Source: Tateyamaria omphalii (GTDB lineage: Bacteria; Pseudomonadota; Alphaproteobacteria; Rhodobacterales; Rhodobacteraceae). From it: a stretch of DNA of 64,000 nt. Positions 17,983 through 27,200 of this stretch are shown piece after piece; positions within the stretch are counted from its first letter, which is position 1, and each line of letters begins with the position of its first letter. The notes below the pieces were generated by a model. It did not search any database, was not told where the DNA came from, and saw nothing but the letters and a program-made list of their open reading frames with translations. The stretch lies in NCBI RefSeq assembly GCF_001969365.1, contig NZ_CP019312.1:1984001-2048000 (forward strand). The letters run 5' to 3'. Made by a program: the position numbers and the translations under genes.

Positions 17983-18993
17983 ATGAGCATAACGGTCGAA
18001 TCGCTGCGCAAATCCTTTGGAGCGCACTCGGCGTTGGATGGGATCTCGTTCGAAGTCCCAAAGAACGCTTTTTTCTGCGTCGTGGGGCCGTCAGGCTGCG
18101 GAAAAAGCACCCTTTTGCGGGCCATTGCCGGGTTAGAAAGTCCGGATGAGGGGCGCATCGCGCTGGACGGAAGGACCGTATGCGACGGACACACTGACAT
18201 TCCATCCGAAGAGCGGCAGGTGGGCGTCGTCTTTCAATCCTACGCCCTCTGGCCGCATCTGAGTGTGGCTCGCAACGTGTCGTTTCCCTATGAGGCCAAA
18301 GGGACGGGTCGGGCTAAGGCGCTGCGCCTGGCTTCGGAGCATCTGGAGACGGTTGCCTTGAGCGACTATGCTGATCGCCGGCCCGACGCCCTGTCAGGTG
18401 GCCAACGCCAACGGGTGGCGTTGGCGCGGTGTCTCGCAGGCGATACGCGCACAATCCTGATGGATGAGCCGTTGGCAAATCTCGATCCGCATCTGCGCCA
18501 CACGATGGAGGGAGAGTTGCGCGCATTCCACGACCGGTCTGGCGTGACAACGCTGTTCATCACGCATGACCAGCGCGAGGCCATGGCGCTCGCCGACATT
18601 ATGGCTGTCATGGAGAACGGCCGGTTTCTTCAACTGGGTACGCCTCAGGACATCTATGATCGTCCAGCGAACGCGCGCGTGGCGCGGTTTATTGGTCGCG
18701 GGGCAATTGTCGGGGCGGATGTCTCGGGTCGCGAAGCGCGAATTTTGGGCCAGACCGTGCCTGTTGAGGGGGCGGGCGGGCACATGGTCTTTGTACGTCC
18801 GCGCAACGTGACGCCCGATCCAGACGGCGCGAGGATGACGATCCGAACCATTTCCTATCGCGGTGGGCACTGGGAGGCAGTCGCCTTCGACACCGAAGCG
18901 CAGATCGAGGTGATGCTCGACCTCCCTTACTCGGCCCATGTGGGCGACGAGATCGGCCTGCGTTTTACCGGCGGTTGGGTGCTGCCGGCCTAG
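17983..18993 (+). CDS. ABC transporter ATP-binding protein, FbpC/PotA-like
   Basis: A 336-residue ATPase with Walker A GPSGCGKST (residues 35-43), Q-loop VFQSYALWPH, signature LSGGQRQRVALARCLAG, Walker B ILMDEPLANLD and H-switch FITHDQREAMALAD. A C-terminal TOBE-like regulatory domain follows. This is the type that powers FbpABC or polyamine/thiamine uptake. Its neighbours on the opposite strand are the permease and binding protein, the two units converging with a four-base overlap of ends. Confidence 0.9.
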   Translation: MSITVESLRKSFGAHSALDGISFEVPKNAFFCVVGPSGCGKSTLLRAIAGLESPDEGRIALDGRTVCDGHTDIPSEERQVGVVFQSYALWPHLSVARNVSFPYEAKGTGRAKALRLASEHLETVALSDYADRRPDALSGGQRQRVALARCLAGDTRTILMDEPLANLDPHLRHTMEGELRAFHDRSGVTTLFITHDQREAMALADIMAVMENGRFLQLGTPQDIYDRPANARVARFIGRGAIVGADVSGREARILGQTVPVEGAGGHMVFVRPRNVTPDPDGARMTIRTISYRGGHWEAVAFDTEAQIEVMLDLPYSAHVGDEIGLRFTGGWVLPA

Positions 18994-20681
18994 AGCCGCC
19001 ACGGCACCACGCCCGGCGGCGCATGGCGGCCCAGCCAATCGAGCGCGCCCATCAGGAACACTGTGGCAACCACAGTGACCGCGGACATCGCTGACGCCAA
19101 CGTCGTATAGCCGCCGTCTTCATAGTTGAAGATTGTTGTCCCAATCGTCTCGGTCCCGCTGGACCACAGGAGGGCTGAGACGGTGACTTCGTTATAGGCG
19201 GTGAGAAACACGAGGATCGCACCCGAGACAGCAGCAGGCAACACCAGCGGGAACGTAATCCGCACCAGGCGGCGGATGTAACCGGCACCCGCAGTGCGTG
19301 CCGCCTCGTCAAGTGCCGGGTCGAGCTGCAGAGTGGCCGCGGTGACCGGTTTGAGCGCAATGGCGAAGAAAGCGCAGAGATAAGCGAGCAGGATGATCCA
19401 CAACGTGTTGTAGATCGACACACCGATCAGCGGCAGCGGCTTAATAAACGCCAGAATGAACGCCACCGAGATCACGAGCCCCGGAATGGCATAGGTCATT
19501 TCAGCAACAGCACTCAGGCCAGTTCCAAACCGTCGCGTGGCCCGCGTCCGCGCGGCGGCGTAGCGGGCGACGAGCATCGCAAAACCTGCCAGCAGGACAG
19601 CGGTGCAGGCCGCAATGAAGGTTGAATTCAAAAAGGCACGAGCCGTGACGGACTGGCGGAACAGGATTTCAGCAAAGTTGGACAATGTCGCCGTCTCGGC
19701 ATTGAGCCGCACGCCGTAGGTTGGCACGAGTGCCGTCGTGAACAGTGCCGTGATGGGCAGGACCAGTGTCGCTAAAACGGTTGCCGCCAATATACCCTCA
19801 ACAATAGGTCTCGCGCGGCCAAGTCGAATATCCAGGGACGGCTGTGGCGGGCCAATCAGCGCGTTGCGGCGACGGGACGAAAGCCAGAGCTGAAACACCA
19901 CGGCCGCCACGGCGATGACAGCAACAAGAGCGGCGATCACGGCCATATCCGTCAGGACCGATGGGCCAAAGCTGGCAAGCCGCTGCCATATCAGCACCGG
20001 CAAAGTCGTGTACCTCGCCGGAATACCCAAAAGTGCCGGAATGCCAAAATTGCCAAGGGCCGAGACAAAGGCCAGCGCGTAGCCCGCAATAAGTGTCGGC
20101 GCCAGAAGTGGCACCACGATGCGACGCAGCATCTGGCCCGCCCGTGCCCCCGACACACGGGCCGCATCCGACATCTCCCGCGGCAGGCTCCGCAAGGCGG
20201 CAAGAACGACAAGAAAGACGAGCGGAGCATGTTGGATCCCAAGAAGCAGGATCACCCCTTCGCGTGAATATAGCGGGTGGGTCGTGCCCAAAGGCGGCGC
20301 AAGGCCAAGCGTTTGAAGCAATGGAGAGGATGGCCCAAGCGCCTGTATCCAGGCAATCGCTGTCACATGGGGCGGAACCATCATGGGGATCAGGAACAGA
20401 AAGGCAAATGTACCCTTCCCGCGCACGTCGGTGAGCCCAAGTATGAGCGCCACGCCCGTACCCGCCACCAGTGCCAAAAGCGCCGACAAGCCTGAGCTTT
20501 CCAGCGAATTCCATAGCGCGCGGGGAACCGCGCGGGTGTCCAGTGCTGCAAGGATCGGCGCGACGCCATCGCGAAAGGCGACCTGCCCCAAAAGCCCCAG
20601 TGGGAATACGAACAGGATCAGAACAATGCAAACGACAACGGCGAGGGTGGCCCCCTCGCCGCGTTCAAGATGTTGGGGCAT
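18990..20681 (-). CDS. ABC transporter permease, FbpB-like double-length
   Basis: A 563-residue permease with two BPD_transp_1 domains in one chain, about 12 membrane segments in all. The coupling EAA loops are DAARVSGARAGQMLRRIVVP (first half) and DEAARTAGAGYIRRLVRITF (second half). This fusion is typical of the iron(III)/FbpB subgroup. Its start overlaps the stop of the binding-protein gene by one base (TGATG), so they are translated together. Confidence 0.9.
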   Translation of the reverse strand: MPQHLERGEGATLAVVVCIVLILFVFPLGLLGQVAFRDGVAPILAALDTRAVPRALWNSLESSGLSALLALVAGTGVALILGLTDVRGKGTFAFLFLIPMMVPPHVTAIAWIQALGPSSPLLQTLGLAPPLGTTHPLYSREGVILLLGIQHAPLVFLVVLAALRSLPREMSDAARVSGARAGQMLRRIVVPLLAPTLIAGYALAFVSALGNFGIPALLGIPARYTTLPVLIWQRLASFGPSVLTDMAVIAALVAVIAVAAVVFQLWLSSRRRNALIGPPQPSLDIRLGRARPIVEGILAATVLATLVLPITALFTTALVPTYGVRLNAETATLSNFAEILFRQSVTARAFLNSTFIAACTAVLLAGFAMLVARYAAARTRATRRFGTGLSAVAEMTYAIPGLVISVAFILAFIKPLPLIGVSIYNTLWIILLAYLCAFFAIALKPVTAATLQLDPALDEAARTAGAGYIRRLVRITFPLVLPAAVSGAILVFLTAYNEVTVSALLWSSGTETIGTTIFNYEDGGYTTLASAMSAVTVVATVFLMGALDWLGRHAPPGVVPWRL

Positions 20682-21661
20682 CAGCCGCCGAAGATGTCAA
20701 CAAACTTCGCTTTGTTTGCCGCGTCTTCCGCCAATGCGCGGGCCGGGTCAAAGTCGAGAAGTTTGATATCGGACAGAGCCGGGAAACCCTCCGGCGGTGT
20801 GATTGCAGGGTGCGCGGGCAGATATCCCATGTCGGCCGCAAGCTGCTGGCCTTCGGGCGAGATCAGGAAATCGACGAACGCCTTGGCGGCAGTCGGATTT
20901 TGGGCCGTCGACAGAATCGCAACCGGTTCTGTCACGGCGCTGACGCCTTCCTCTGGAAACACAAACTCAACAGGCGCGCCTTCGAGCTTGTTCCGGATCG
21001 GAAGGAAGTCGACGACAAACCCATAGAGCTTTTCGCCGCCCGCGATAGCCCGATACGTACCACCGTTGCCGCCCTGGGGGTTCGCCCCCTGCTCGGCAAG
21101 CCCTTCATAAAGGTCCCAGCCAAGGTCAGGGTTGCCTGTAATCGCAGCCATGTGGATCGTGGCCGCACCCGAGGTCAGCGGCGACGGCATCGCCAACATA
21201 TCCTTGGCCTCGGGCCTGAGCAGATCCTTGTAGGACGTCGGCACCATGGGCGCATTGGTGTTGTAAACAATGCCCGTGGTGATCAGTTTGGTCGAGAAAT
21301 AATGCCGCTCGGGATCCATCAGCGACGGATCATAGGCCGAGACGTCTGCCTCTGTATGCGGCATCAGACGGCCCTCTGCCTCCAACCCTTCCATGGTGAC
21401 CATATCCGCGATCAGAAGGACGTCCGGTTGCGGTGCTCCTGCTTCAAACTCCGCACGCAACTTGGCCATAACCTTGGTTGTGCCATCGCGGATCCACTCG
21501 ATTTCGACCTCGGGGTATTTGGCCGTAAATGCATCGACTGTCTGCTGCGCGTCGGCGTTCGGTTGAGAGGTATACAGAACCAGTTTGCCGGACACGTCAG
21601 CCGCGAGGGCAACCGTGCCGAAAAGAACCGCTGCGCTGGCGAGAAAAAGAGATTTGATCAT
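20681..21661 (-). CDS. ABC transporter substrate-binding protein, FbpA-type fold
   Basis: A 326-residue periplasmic protein. The signal peptide MIKSLFLASAAVLFGTVALA is cleaved before ADVSGKLVLYTSQPNADAQQ; YxSQxxxxxxxxxxAF, GIVYNTN and LLRPEAKDMLAMPSP are typical of family 1/6 ferric and related binders. The double tyrosine used by FbpA to hold Fe(III) is not obvious here (the corresponding part reads YGFVVDFLPIRN), so the ligand may be a phosphonate, sugar phosphate or other anion. It is the first gene of the permease transcript. Confidence 0.85.
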   Translation of the reverse strand: MIKSLFLASAAVLFGTVALAADVSGKLVLYTSQPNADAQQTVDAFTAKYPEVEIEWIRDGTTKVMAKLRAEFEAGAPQPDVLLIADMVTMEGLEAEGRLMPHTEADVSAYDPSLMDPERHYFSTKLITTGIVYNTNAPMVPTSYKDLLRPEAKDMLAMPSPLTSGAATIHMAAITGNPDLGWDLYEGLAEQGANPQGGNGGTYRAIAGGEKLYGFVVDFLPIRNKLEGAPVEFVFPEEGVSAVTEPVAILSTAQNPTAAKAFVDFLISPEGQQLAADMGYLPAHPAITPPEGFPALSDIKLLDFDPARALAEDAANKAKFVDIFGG

Positions 21662-21919
21662 GGTCGTCCCCGATTGATTTAACTTAGGCGAGATACACGG
21701 CGATTATGACGAACGGGTATCGGGAATGCGAACCCTGTGTAAATTGTAAGGATACCAACACTTGCACCATCTGCGGGTGGAAAGATTCAGATCCGTGCCA
21801 ACGTTCATGATTTGTCACATTACCCAAACTCTTCTGGGCTTTCCCGGTGACGCTTGTAGCGCGGTCTTGCAAATTCAGAGCGTCAAACTCATGGAACCGA
21901 CAGTCCGACCAAGATCCCA
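21662..21919. other. Stretch upstream of the ABC binding-protein gene
   Basis: No credible gene is seen in these bases. Being directly upstream of the binding-protein start it should hold its promoter, but no clear -35/-10 pair or operator could be picked out by eye. Confidence 0.4.
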
Positions 21920-22084
21920 TCAGAGTTTGCGCAGGTAGTCTGTCGCGATTTGATTGTTGTTTGAGCCGACACTGCCGCGCGTAATGTTGGACATGAGATA
22001 GCGCCGGTCTTTCTGTTTCATGGTCGAACGCTGCCTGGTTTGCACCGTCTCGTAAGCGCAGACCACGGAGAGACCAACTGTCAT
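21920..22084 (-). CDS. Possible 54-residue protein, unknown
   Basis: A small frame starting MTVGLSVVCAYETVQTRQRS and ending TDYLRKL, rich in charged and polar residues after a short hydrophobic start. No family is recognised and no strong ribosome-binding site is visible. It may be noise or a leftover of a larger gene in this decayed stretch. Confidence 0.25.
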   Translation of the reverse strand: MTVGLSVVCAYETVQTRQRSTMKQKDRRYLMSNITRGSVGSNNNQIATDYLRKL

Positions 22085-22115
22085 GATCCAAACCTCGCCT
22101 CTGCAATATGCCCTG

Positions 22116-22420
22116 TCACACCATTGATGTAACAAACGCATGCCAGCCGATGCCGCGGCGCCGCATCTCTTCGACTTGTGCTTGCAGTCTTGCCGATTGC
22201 CTGTCGATCACTTCGGAGGTTGCCGCCCTTGGCTCAGCAGGATTTTGTGGTTTTCTGCCACGAGTTCCTCAAGTGTCACCCGTGCCTCTTCCAGTGCGTC
22301 CCGTGTTTCGATCGTTCTCACGCCAACTGCGATACAGGTATCGTACACATTCACCCCCGACGCGGTCAGGAGAGCACTAGTTTGATCAGCGGATTTGTCG
22401 CAAAATGAACATGTCAACAT
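22116..22420 (-). pseudogene. Frame-shifted small protein with ClpX-type zinc-finger start and coiled coil
   Basis: The frame from 22420 reads MLTCSFCDKSADQTSALL, then VNVYDTCIAVGVR, close to the ClpX C4 zinc finger (CSFCGKSQ...VYICDECV), but the third cysteine is replaced by Tyr. It continues as a helix (EARVTLEELVAENHKILLSQ) to a stop at 22208. One base shifted, the helix goes on (EVIDRQSARLQAQVEEMRRR) to a stop at 22116. This suggests one gene of about 100 residues broken by a single-base change. It lacks the ClpX ATPase. Confidence 0.45.
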
Positions 22421-22438
22421 CTTGGTAGTATTTTTTTT

Positions 22439-22768
22439 TCAGTGAATTTCCGTCTTTGATAGCGTTTTGATCACAACAACTCCGGCGACGATCTGCAAGA
22501 CGCCTACCCAACCGGCAAAGTCGAGCGATTGACGAAAGATCACGACACCGACAATGGTCAACAAAGCGGTGCCTGCGCTGGCGCAGATCGCATAGGCGAC
22601 AGCCAATTGAAGGGTCCGAAGGGTCACTTCGAGAAAGTACAGCGCAACGATAAATCCGACTACAGCCACAAGCGATGAGCCCAGTTTTGAAGACCCGTCA
22701 GAGGCTTTCAGTGCAGTGCGGCCAACAATTTTGGCCACAATCGCGAAGCCAAGATGGGTCCAGTCCAT
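22439..22768 (-). CDS. SMR-family protein (EmrE-like) with altered active site
   Basis: A 109-residue protein with four membrane helices that aligns along its whole length with EmrE/SugE-type pumps: MDWTHLGFAIVAKIVGRTAL, KASDGSSKL, LQLAVAYAICASAGTALLT, and VGVLQIVAGVVVIKTLS. The strictly conserved Glu of helix 1 (EmrE Glu14, in AEVIG) is Lys here (AKIVG, codon AAA). Proton-coupled transport should therefore be lost. The ATG at 22768 is the family-like start; the open frame before it is not SMR sequence. Confidence 0.6.
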   Translation of the reverse strand: MDWTHLGFAIVAKIVGRTALKASDGSSKLGSSLVAVVGFIVALYFLEVTLRTLQLAVAYAICASAGTALLTIVGVVIFRQSLDFAGWVGVLQIVAGVVVIKTLSKTEIH

Positions 22769-22920
22769 CACTGCCACCACGTCCCGGTCAGATGAACAAT
22801 CGCAGAACCAAAATCTTCCGCCAGTGCCTCGACAACATTGGTCGGTGCGCCGACTTGACCAAACTGTACTTGCAGTGCGGCCCGGTTGATCAGCGCGACC
22901 AGAACCCATGTCATCTTTGT

Positions 22921-23110
22921 CTACTGGTTCGTATCCAGTGACGGAACTCGGGCGACGACAAGCTGCTCAACTTCATGAAAAACGTGTGCGTAGCCGCGCG
23001 CCCTAAGCCAGGCGAACCTGGGATCATGCAAAGCGAGAGCCTCAGCGATGGTAGAGAAGCGACCTGCATCGCTGGCGTGGCGCATCAAAAGCGTGCGGAC
23101 GGCGTGCCCT
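22921..23110 (-). pseudogene. C-terminal fragment of an unidentified gene
   Basis: A minus-strand frame reads HAVRTLLMRHASDAGRFSTI, AEALALHDPRFAWLRARGYA and HVFHEVEQLVVARVPS and stops at 22921. It has protein-like composition but no start, and its upstream side runs into the insertion element at 23.2 kb, so it is probably the tail of a gene cut by that insertion. The family is not recognised. Confidence 0.35.
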
Positions 23111-23194
23111 TAGACGTCTCGATGTCGTTGGAATCCCATTCGGCGTCCTGAACGAGGGTGAGAGATGTGTCGAGTTCCCGCGTTAGCGCCTGGG

Positions 23195-24025
23195 CTCATT
23201 GAGTTTCACAGCCAGTAGATGACGAGTGCCGCCAGCGCGATGGCCGACAAGAACACCTTTGGACAGCGGTCGTAGCGGGTTGCCACACGCCGCCAGTCCT
23301 TCAACCTGCCGAACGTGCTTCCGATCCGGTTGCGCCGCCGGTACCGGCGCTTGTCATATCTGACGGTTGCATTGCGCTGCTTTCGGCCCGGGATACAGGC
23401 GCGTATCCCCTCGCCTTTCAAAGCTTATCGAAACCAGTCGGCGGCATAACCTCAATCCCCGAGGCGCCAATAGACACTTGGCACGCTGTTCAGAAGCGCC
23501 CGCGCGCCGATGTCGTCGCTGACCTGACCGGCGATGACAAACAGGTTGCGCGGGCGTCCTTGGCTGTCGCAGATGGCATGCAGCTTGGTGTTCATCCCAC
23601 CTTTTGTGCGCCCGATCAGGCGCCCGCATCCCCTTTTGACCCCCATGCTGGTCGCTGTTCGGTGGGCCTTGAAATAGGTCGCGTCGATCATGACTGTCTG
23701 CTGTTCGCCGTGCTCGGCGGCCAGACCGGCCATCATCCGTGCGAAGATGCCCTTGTCGCTCCACCGTTTCCAACGGTTGCAAAGCGTTTTGTGCGGTCCA
23801 CGGGCAGAAGGGGTATCGCGCCACCCTAAGCCAGTGCGATTGAAGAAGATCATCCCACTCAACACGCGCCTATCATCAACGCGCGGCTTGCCGTGGGACT
23901 TGGCAAAGAAAGGCCCAAGACGCGCCATCTGCGCGTCGCTCGACCGAAAAAGATCAGACATTTTCACCGCTCGATTTTCGAACCGTGAACCACGCCGCTA
24001 AGTGAAAATCAACGGGTCCTGACCC
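23195..24025 (-). mobile_element. Dead IS5-family insertion sequence
   Basis: The element spans the transposase pseudogene. Its right end, at 24012-24025, contains GGGTCCTGACCCT next to TGAAAATCAAC, the kind of inverted repeat seen at ends of this IS group. The left end near 23195-23210 (CATTGAGTTTCACAGCC) is only partly similar, so it has been eroded. The element lies 180 bases from the 3' end of the eCIS cluster. Confidence 0.65.
23206..23967 (-). pseudogene. IS5-family transposase with stop codons
   Basis: A single frame gives MKMSDLFRSSDAQMARLGPF, then GLGWRDTPSARGPHKTLCNR, IDATYFKAHRTATSMG with the first catalytic Asp, VYWRLGD and, after a TGA, GYAADWFR, then a TAA, then ALKGEGIRACIPGRKQRN and IGSTFGRLKDWRRVATRYDR. 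Two nonsense codons (near 23453 and 23427) break it. The catalytic Glu expected before FGRLKDW is also gone (RIGSTFGRLK instead of RIEIMFGRLK). It cannot be active. Confidence 0.85.
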
Positions 24026-24205
24026 TAGGAAACGAGCCGAAACCGTCCCGTTGGTGCTGACTTTAGACACCTGAGAGATGGCTAAAATACTGGTCTGATG
24101 CAGCAGCCCCATTTCTGTTCATTTCTCCCCGTGTTCTGGGTGATCCCATTGACGACTTGAAGCCGGTCGCTTCGATCAAGATCACGAGGGTGAGAAACCA
24201 GCACC

Positions 24206-27200
24206 TCAAGGCACCAGTCGGTCGCCGAACATCATGTAGGGAATCCCGGCCTGCCGCAGGGCATTCGCCAACTCAGCCGAGGGCGGCGCATTGCCGAAGA
24301 CCCAGACCGGCCGGTAGTTTGTTGTCCCAAAGTTCATCAGGAACGCGTCGTTGGTGACCTGTTGGCTCAAGCTGGATGACAACGGTACCTCACGCAATGC
24401 CGCCGTCCCGCCCCCGGTCGGAGATATCCAGCGCAAATAGTTCTTTGCCTCGTAGGACAAGGTATTGCCGAACATTGGCTGTCGCACATCGGGAAAGCGC
24501 ATTTGGCCGGTAACGGGCGTCCGCAATCCGCTGCCACCTCGCTGCGCGAGCGGCCCAGCGGCCTCGGTCACAAAGTCCTCCAGTTGGGCCCCTCGGACCT
24601 GCCCAGGTCGGGCGGCTCCGCTGGGCGCACGACGCATCTGGTTGACGGTCTGAGTTGTCACCCCCGGTCGGGGATTGAGGAATACCTCATGCCAGCTTGG
24701 CATCCCTTCGGGCAGCGGTCCGACAGCGATCTGCCGCTGGCCAAGATCAATCCGCGGCACCTGGCCGGGGGCAAGATCGCCCATATAGATCGGAATGTCC
24801 GAACGCACTGGCGGCAAGTCCGGAACAACGACGCCTTCCGGGGTTACCAGCCATCGTGGTCCGGCGAATTCCGGGGTCGCAACACCTTCGGGCGACACGA
24901 CGAATTGTCGGCCTGTTGCCCCCTCTCCGAATCCGCTGACATCCGAAAAATCAAATTCCGATCGGGGCAAGGCCGGTGCAGACGTCTCCCCCGGCGGCAG
25001 TGCCAGCCGGGGCGGATCGCCCGGTGGCAATCGCAGGGGGCCGGGCAGGTCGGGACTGCCGCTGCCTGCTGTCAATATCGGATAAGAACCGGTCGTGTTT
25101 GGCGTACTGGCGGCCGCACCGGCCGGCGGGTCGACGATCACCGAGCCATTCCGGCCAAAGCGCACGGTGACAGGCCCTTGCGGTGTCTGCACCCGGGCCG
25201 TCGCGACCCGGTTTTGCATATCAACCATGACTTCGATGCTTTCTCCCGCACCATCTGCTGTCAGTCTTTGCGCGGTAAACCTCATAGTACCGGTCGCGTC
25301 ATCCACCTGTGGTCGGGACCAAATCATGTCGGGTCGCAGCGCCTCGGATGACCCGCCCGCACCCCTTGGCGCAAGTGATGTTGTAGGCGCATCGGCAGCC
25401 CGCGCCGCACCTGCGGCCCGGATGGAATGCACCGCGCCAACACCGGTCAAACCCAGATCCACCACGCTCATCGCAATGTTGGCGAGCCCGCCTGCAATCA
25501 TACTGCCCGCCGCCTGTTCCTGCGCTTCGCTGAACACACCAGCGCCGGTCCCGCGCATGATGTCGGTGCCCTCCATCAGCCCGGTGATCCCCTGTTCCAG
25601 TTGCGAGACGGCCAGCCCGACCCCGATCCCGACCCCCAGCGGGGCAAGCGGCGTAACCAACAGCAGCAAGGCCCCAATCCCAAGGATGGCTTCGAGGATG
25701 GCCCGGTCCTGCTTTTCCTGGGCCTTGGTCGCCTGGCTGGTGCGCATCATGATCCTGACATCCGCATCCACACCGCCGATCAGCGCCTGCACCATTTCTT
25801 GCAGCAGGAAGAAGTCATAGTCGCTTTCGTTCACGTCGGCCTTGAGGTCGCGCATCTGCTCTTGCCGAGAGCTGATTGCGCCCAAGATACGCCCCCTGAT
25901 CTGCTCCCCATCCGCGCCGCTGCCGATTGTGTCCTCAACGATCACATTTGCGATCATGAGCTGCCGAATGAGATCGCCCATATCATTTGCCACAGGGCGT
26001 TCATGGGCCTCGCGCCCGGTGACCTGTTGCTGAAGGGCGCGGAATTGCGGCCGCGTCATGTCGATGGAATCCATAATGGAAGTCACACCCGGCCCTTGGA
26101 ATGTGTCCCGCATCTGGCCTGTCGCCGTCTCGCCCGTCAGGGTCTGGCCCATGATCTCCGGCGGAACCCAGCCGCCATTCATGACATCCTCGACTGCAAT
26201 CTGACGGGCGCGGAGGTGCAGAGGGACGCGCTCTTCCGCGAAGGGAGAAAAGCTGCGGTCATAATCCGGGATCGCCTTGACCGAATGACAGTGCTGGCAG
26301 CCACCATGCACCTCACCCCTGTTCACCGCCGCTGCAAACTCTCTCTCGCCAGGCGACGCCGTGGTCGCCCAAACCTCTGCCTGTTCGAGCATGTTGATCG
26401 GGCCGACATAGGGCCGCTCCATCGCACGATCGAGAAAGTTGAGGTGGTCGGAGGCAACCATGTCCGCCCTGACCCGTGTGTCGGGCATTCCGCGCACGTA
26501 GCCCGCCCATTGTTCCAGCGACTGGATGTTATGTTCCAGACGCATCGCCGCAAGCGTGCGCACCATAAGAGAGAAGCGGTCCCAGTCTTCTTTCAAAAGG
26601 TCATATTGCGCCCGCGCGATCCCGGAAACAGTGCGTGTGTCCGCTGTGCCCAGATCCGATGCAGCCTCGCCTTCCATGCGTCCGACCAGCACGCCCGTTT
26701 CGTCCAGACCGCGCCGCCCGATCACCCTGGCAAGAACCCGCCGTGTATGATCTGCACTGTCGGACAGCGTTGCGATGGAGATCCGGTTTTCGTCCAGCAG
26801 GTCTGCGGTGGTGGCCCCTGCCGCCGGGTCCCGCTTTTCGGCCTGTGCATCAGTGCGCAGCGCGCGCGCCTGTTCGCTTTCGTTTTCGGGCGGGGCGCGG
26901 CGAATGGCACCATGGCTGTCACCGAGCGCGATATGGGCCAGTTCATGTGCGAGAACGCGATCACCCCTTTGGGTCCCAGGTCGGACCGACGGGCCAAGCA
27001 CGATCGAGCTATCAAAGGCAAAGGCGCTGGCCCCGACCTCTCTTGTGGCCGCCGCGGCGGCGGGGCCGGTGTGAAGGCGGATGTTGTCAAGATTGCTGCC
27101 ATAGCGGTTTTCAAAACGCTGTTGATCCCCGCGCGCCAGCCTTTGCCCACCCGTTGCAGCCGCCGCCGCAGCGCAAGCCGGGCAAGTCCCGCCGCAAGCA

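Noticed and set aside
26285..26310. CQHCH motif (c-type haem site) in the 1074-residue protein at about residues 376-380
   Set aside because: There is no signal peptide or other cytochrome feature, and cytoplasmic proteins cannot receive c-type haem. Most likely chance, or a metal site.
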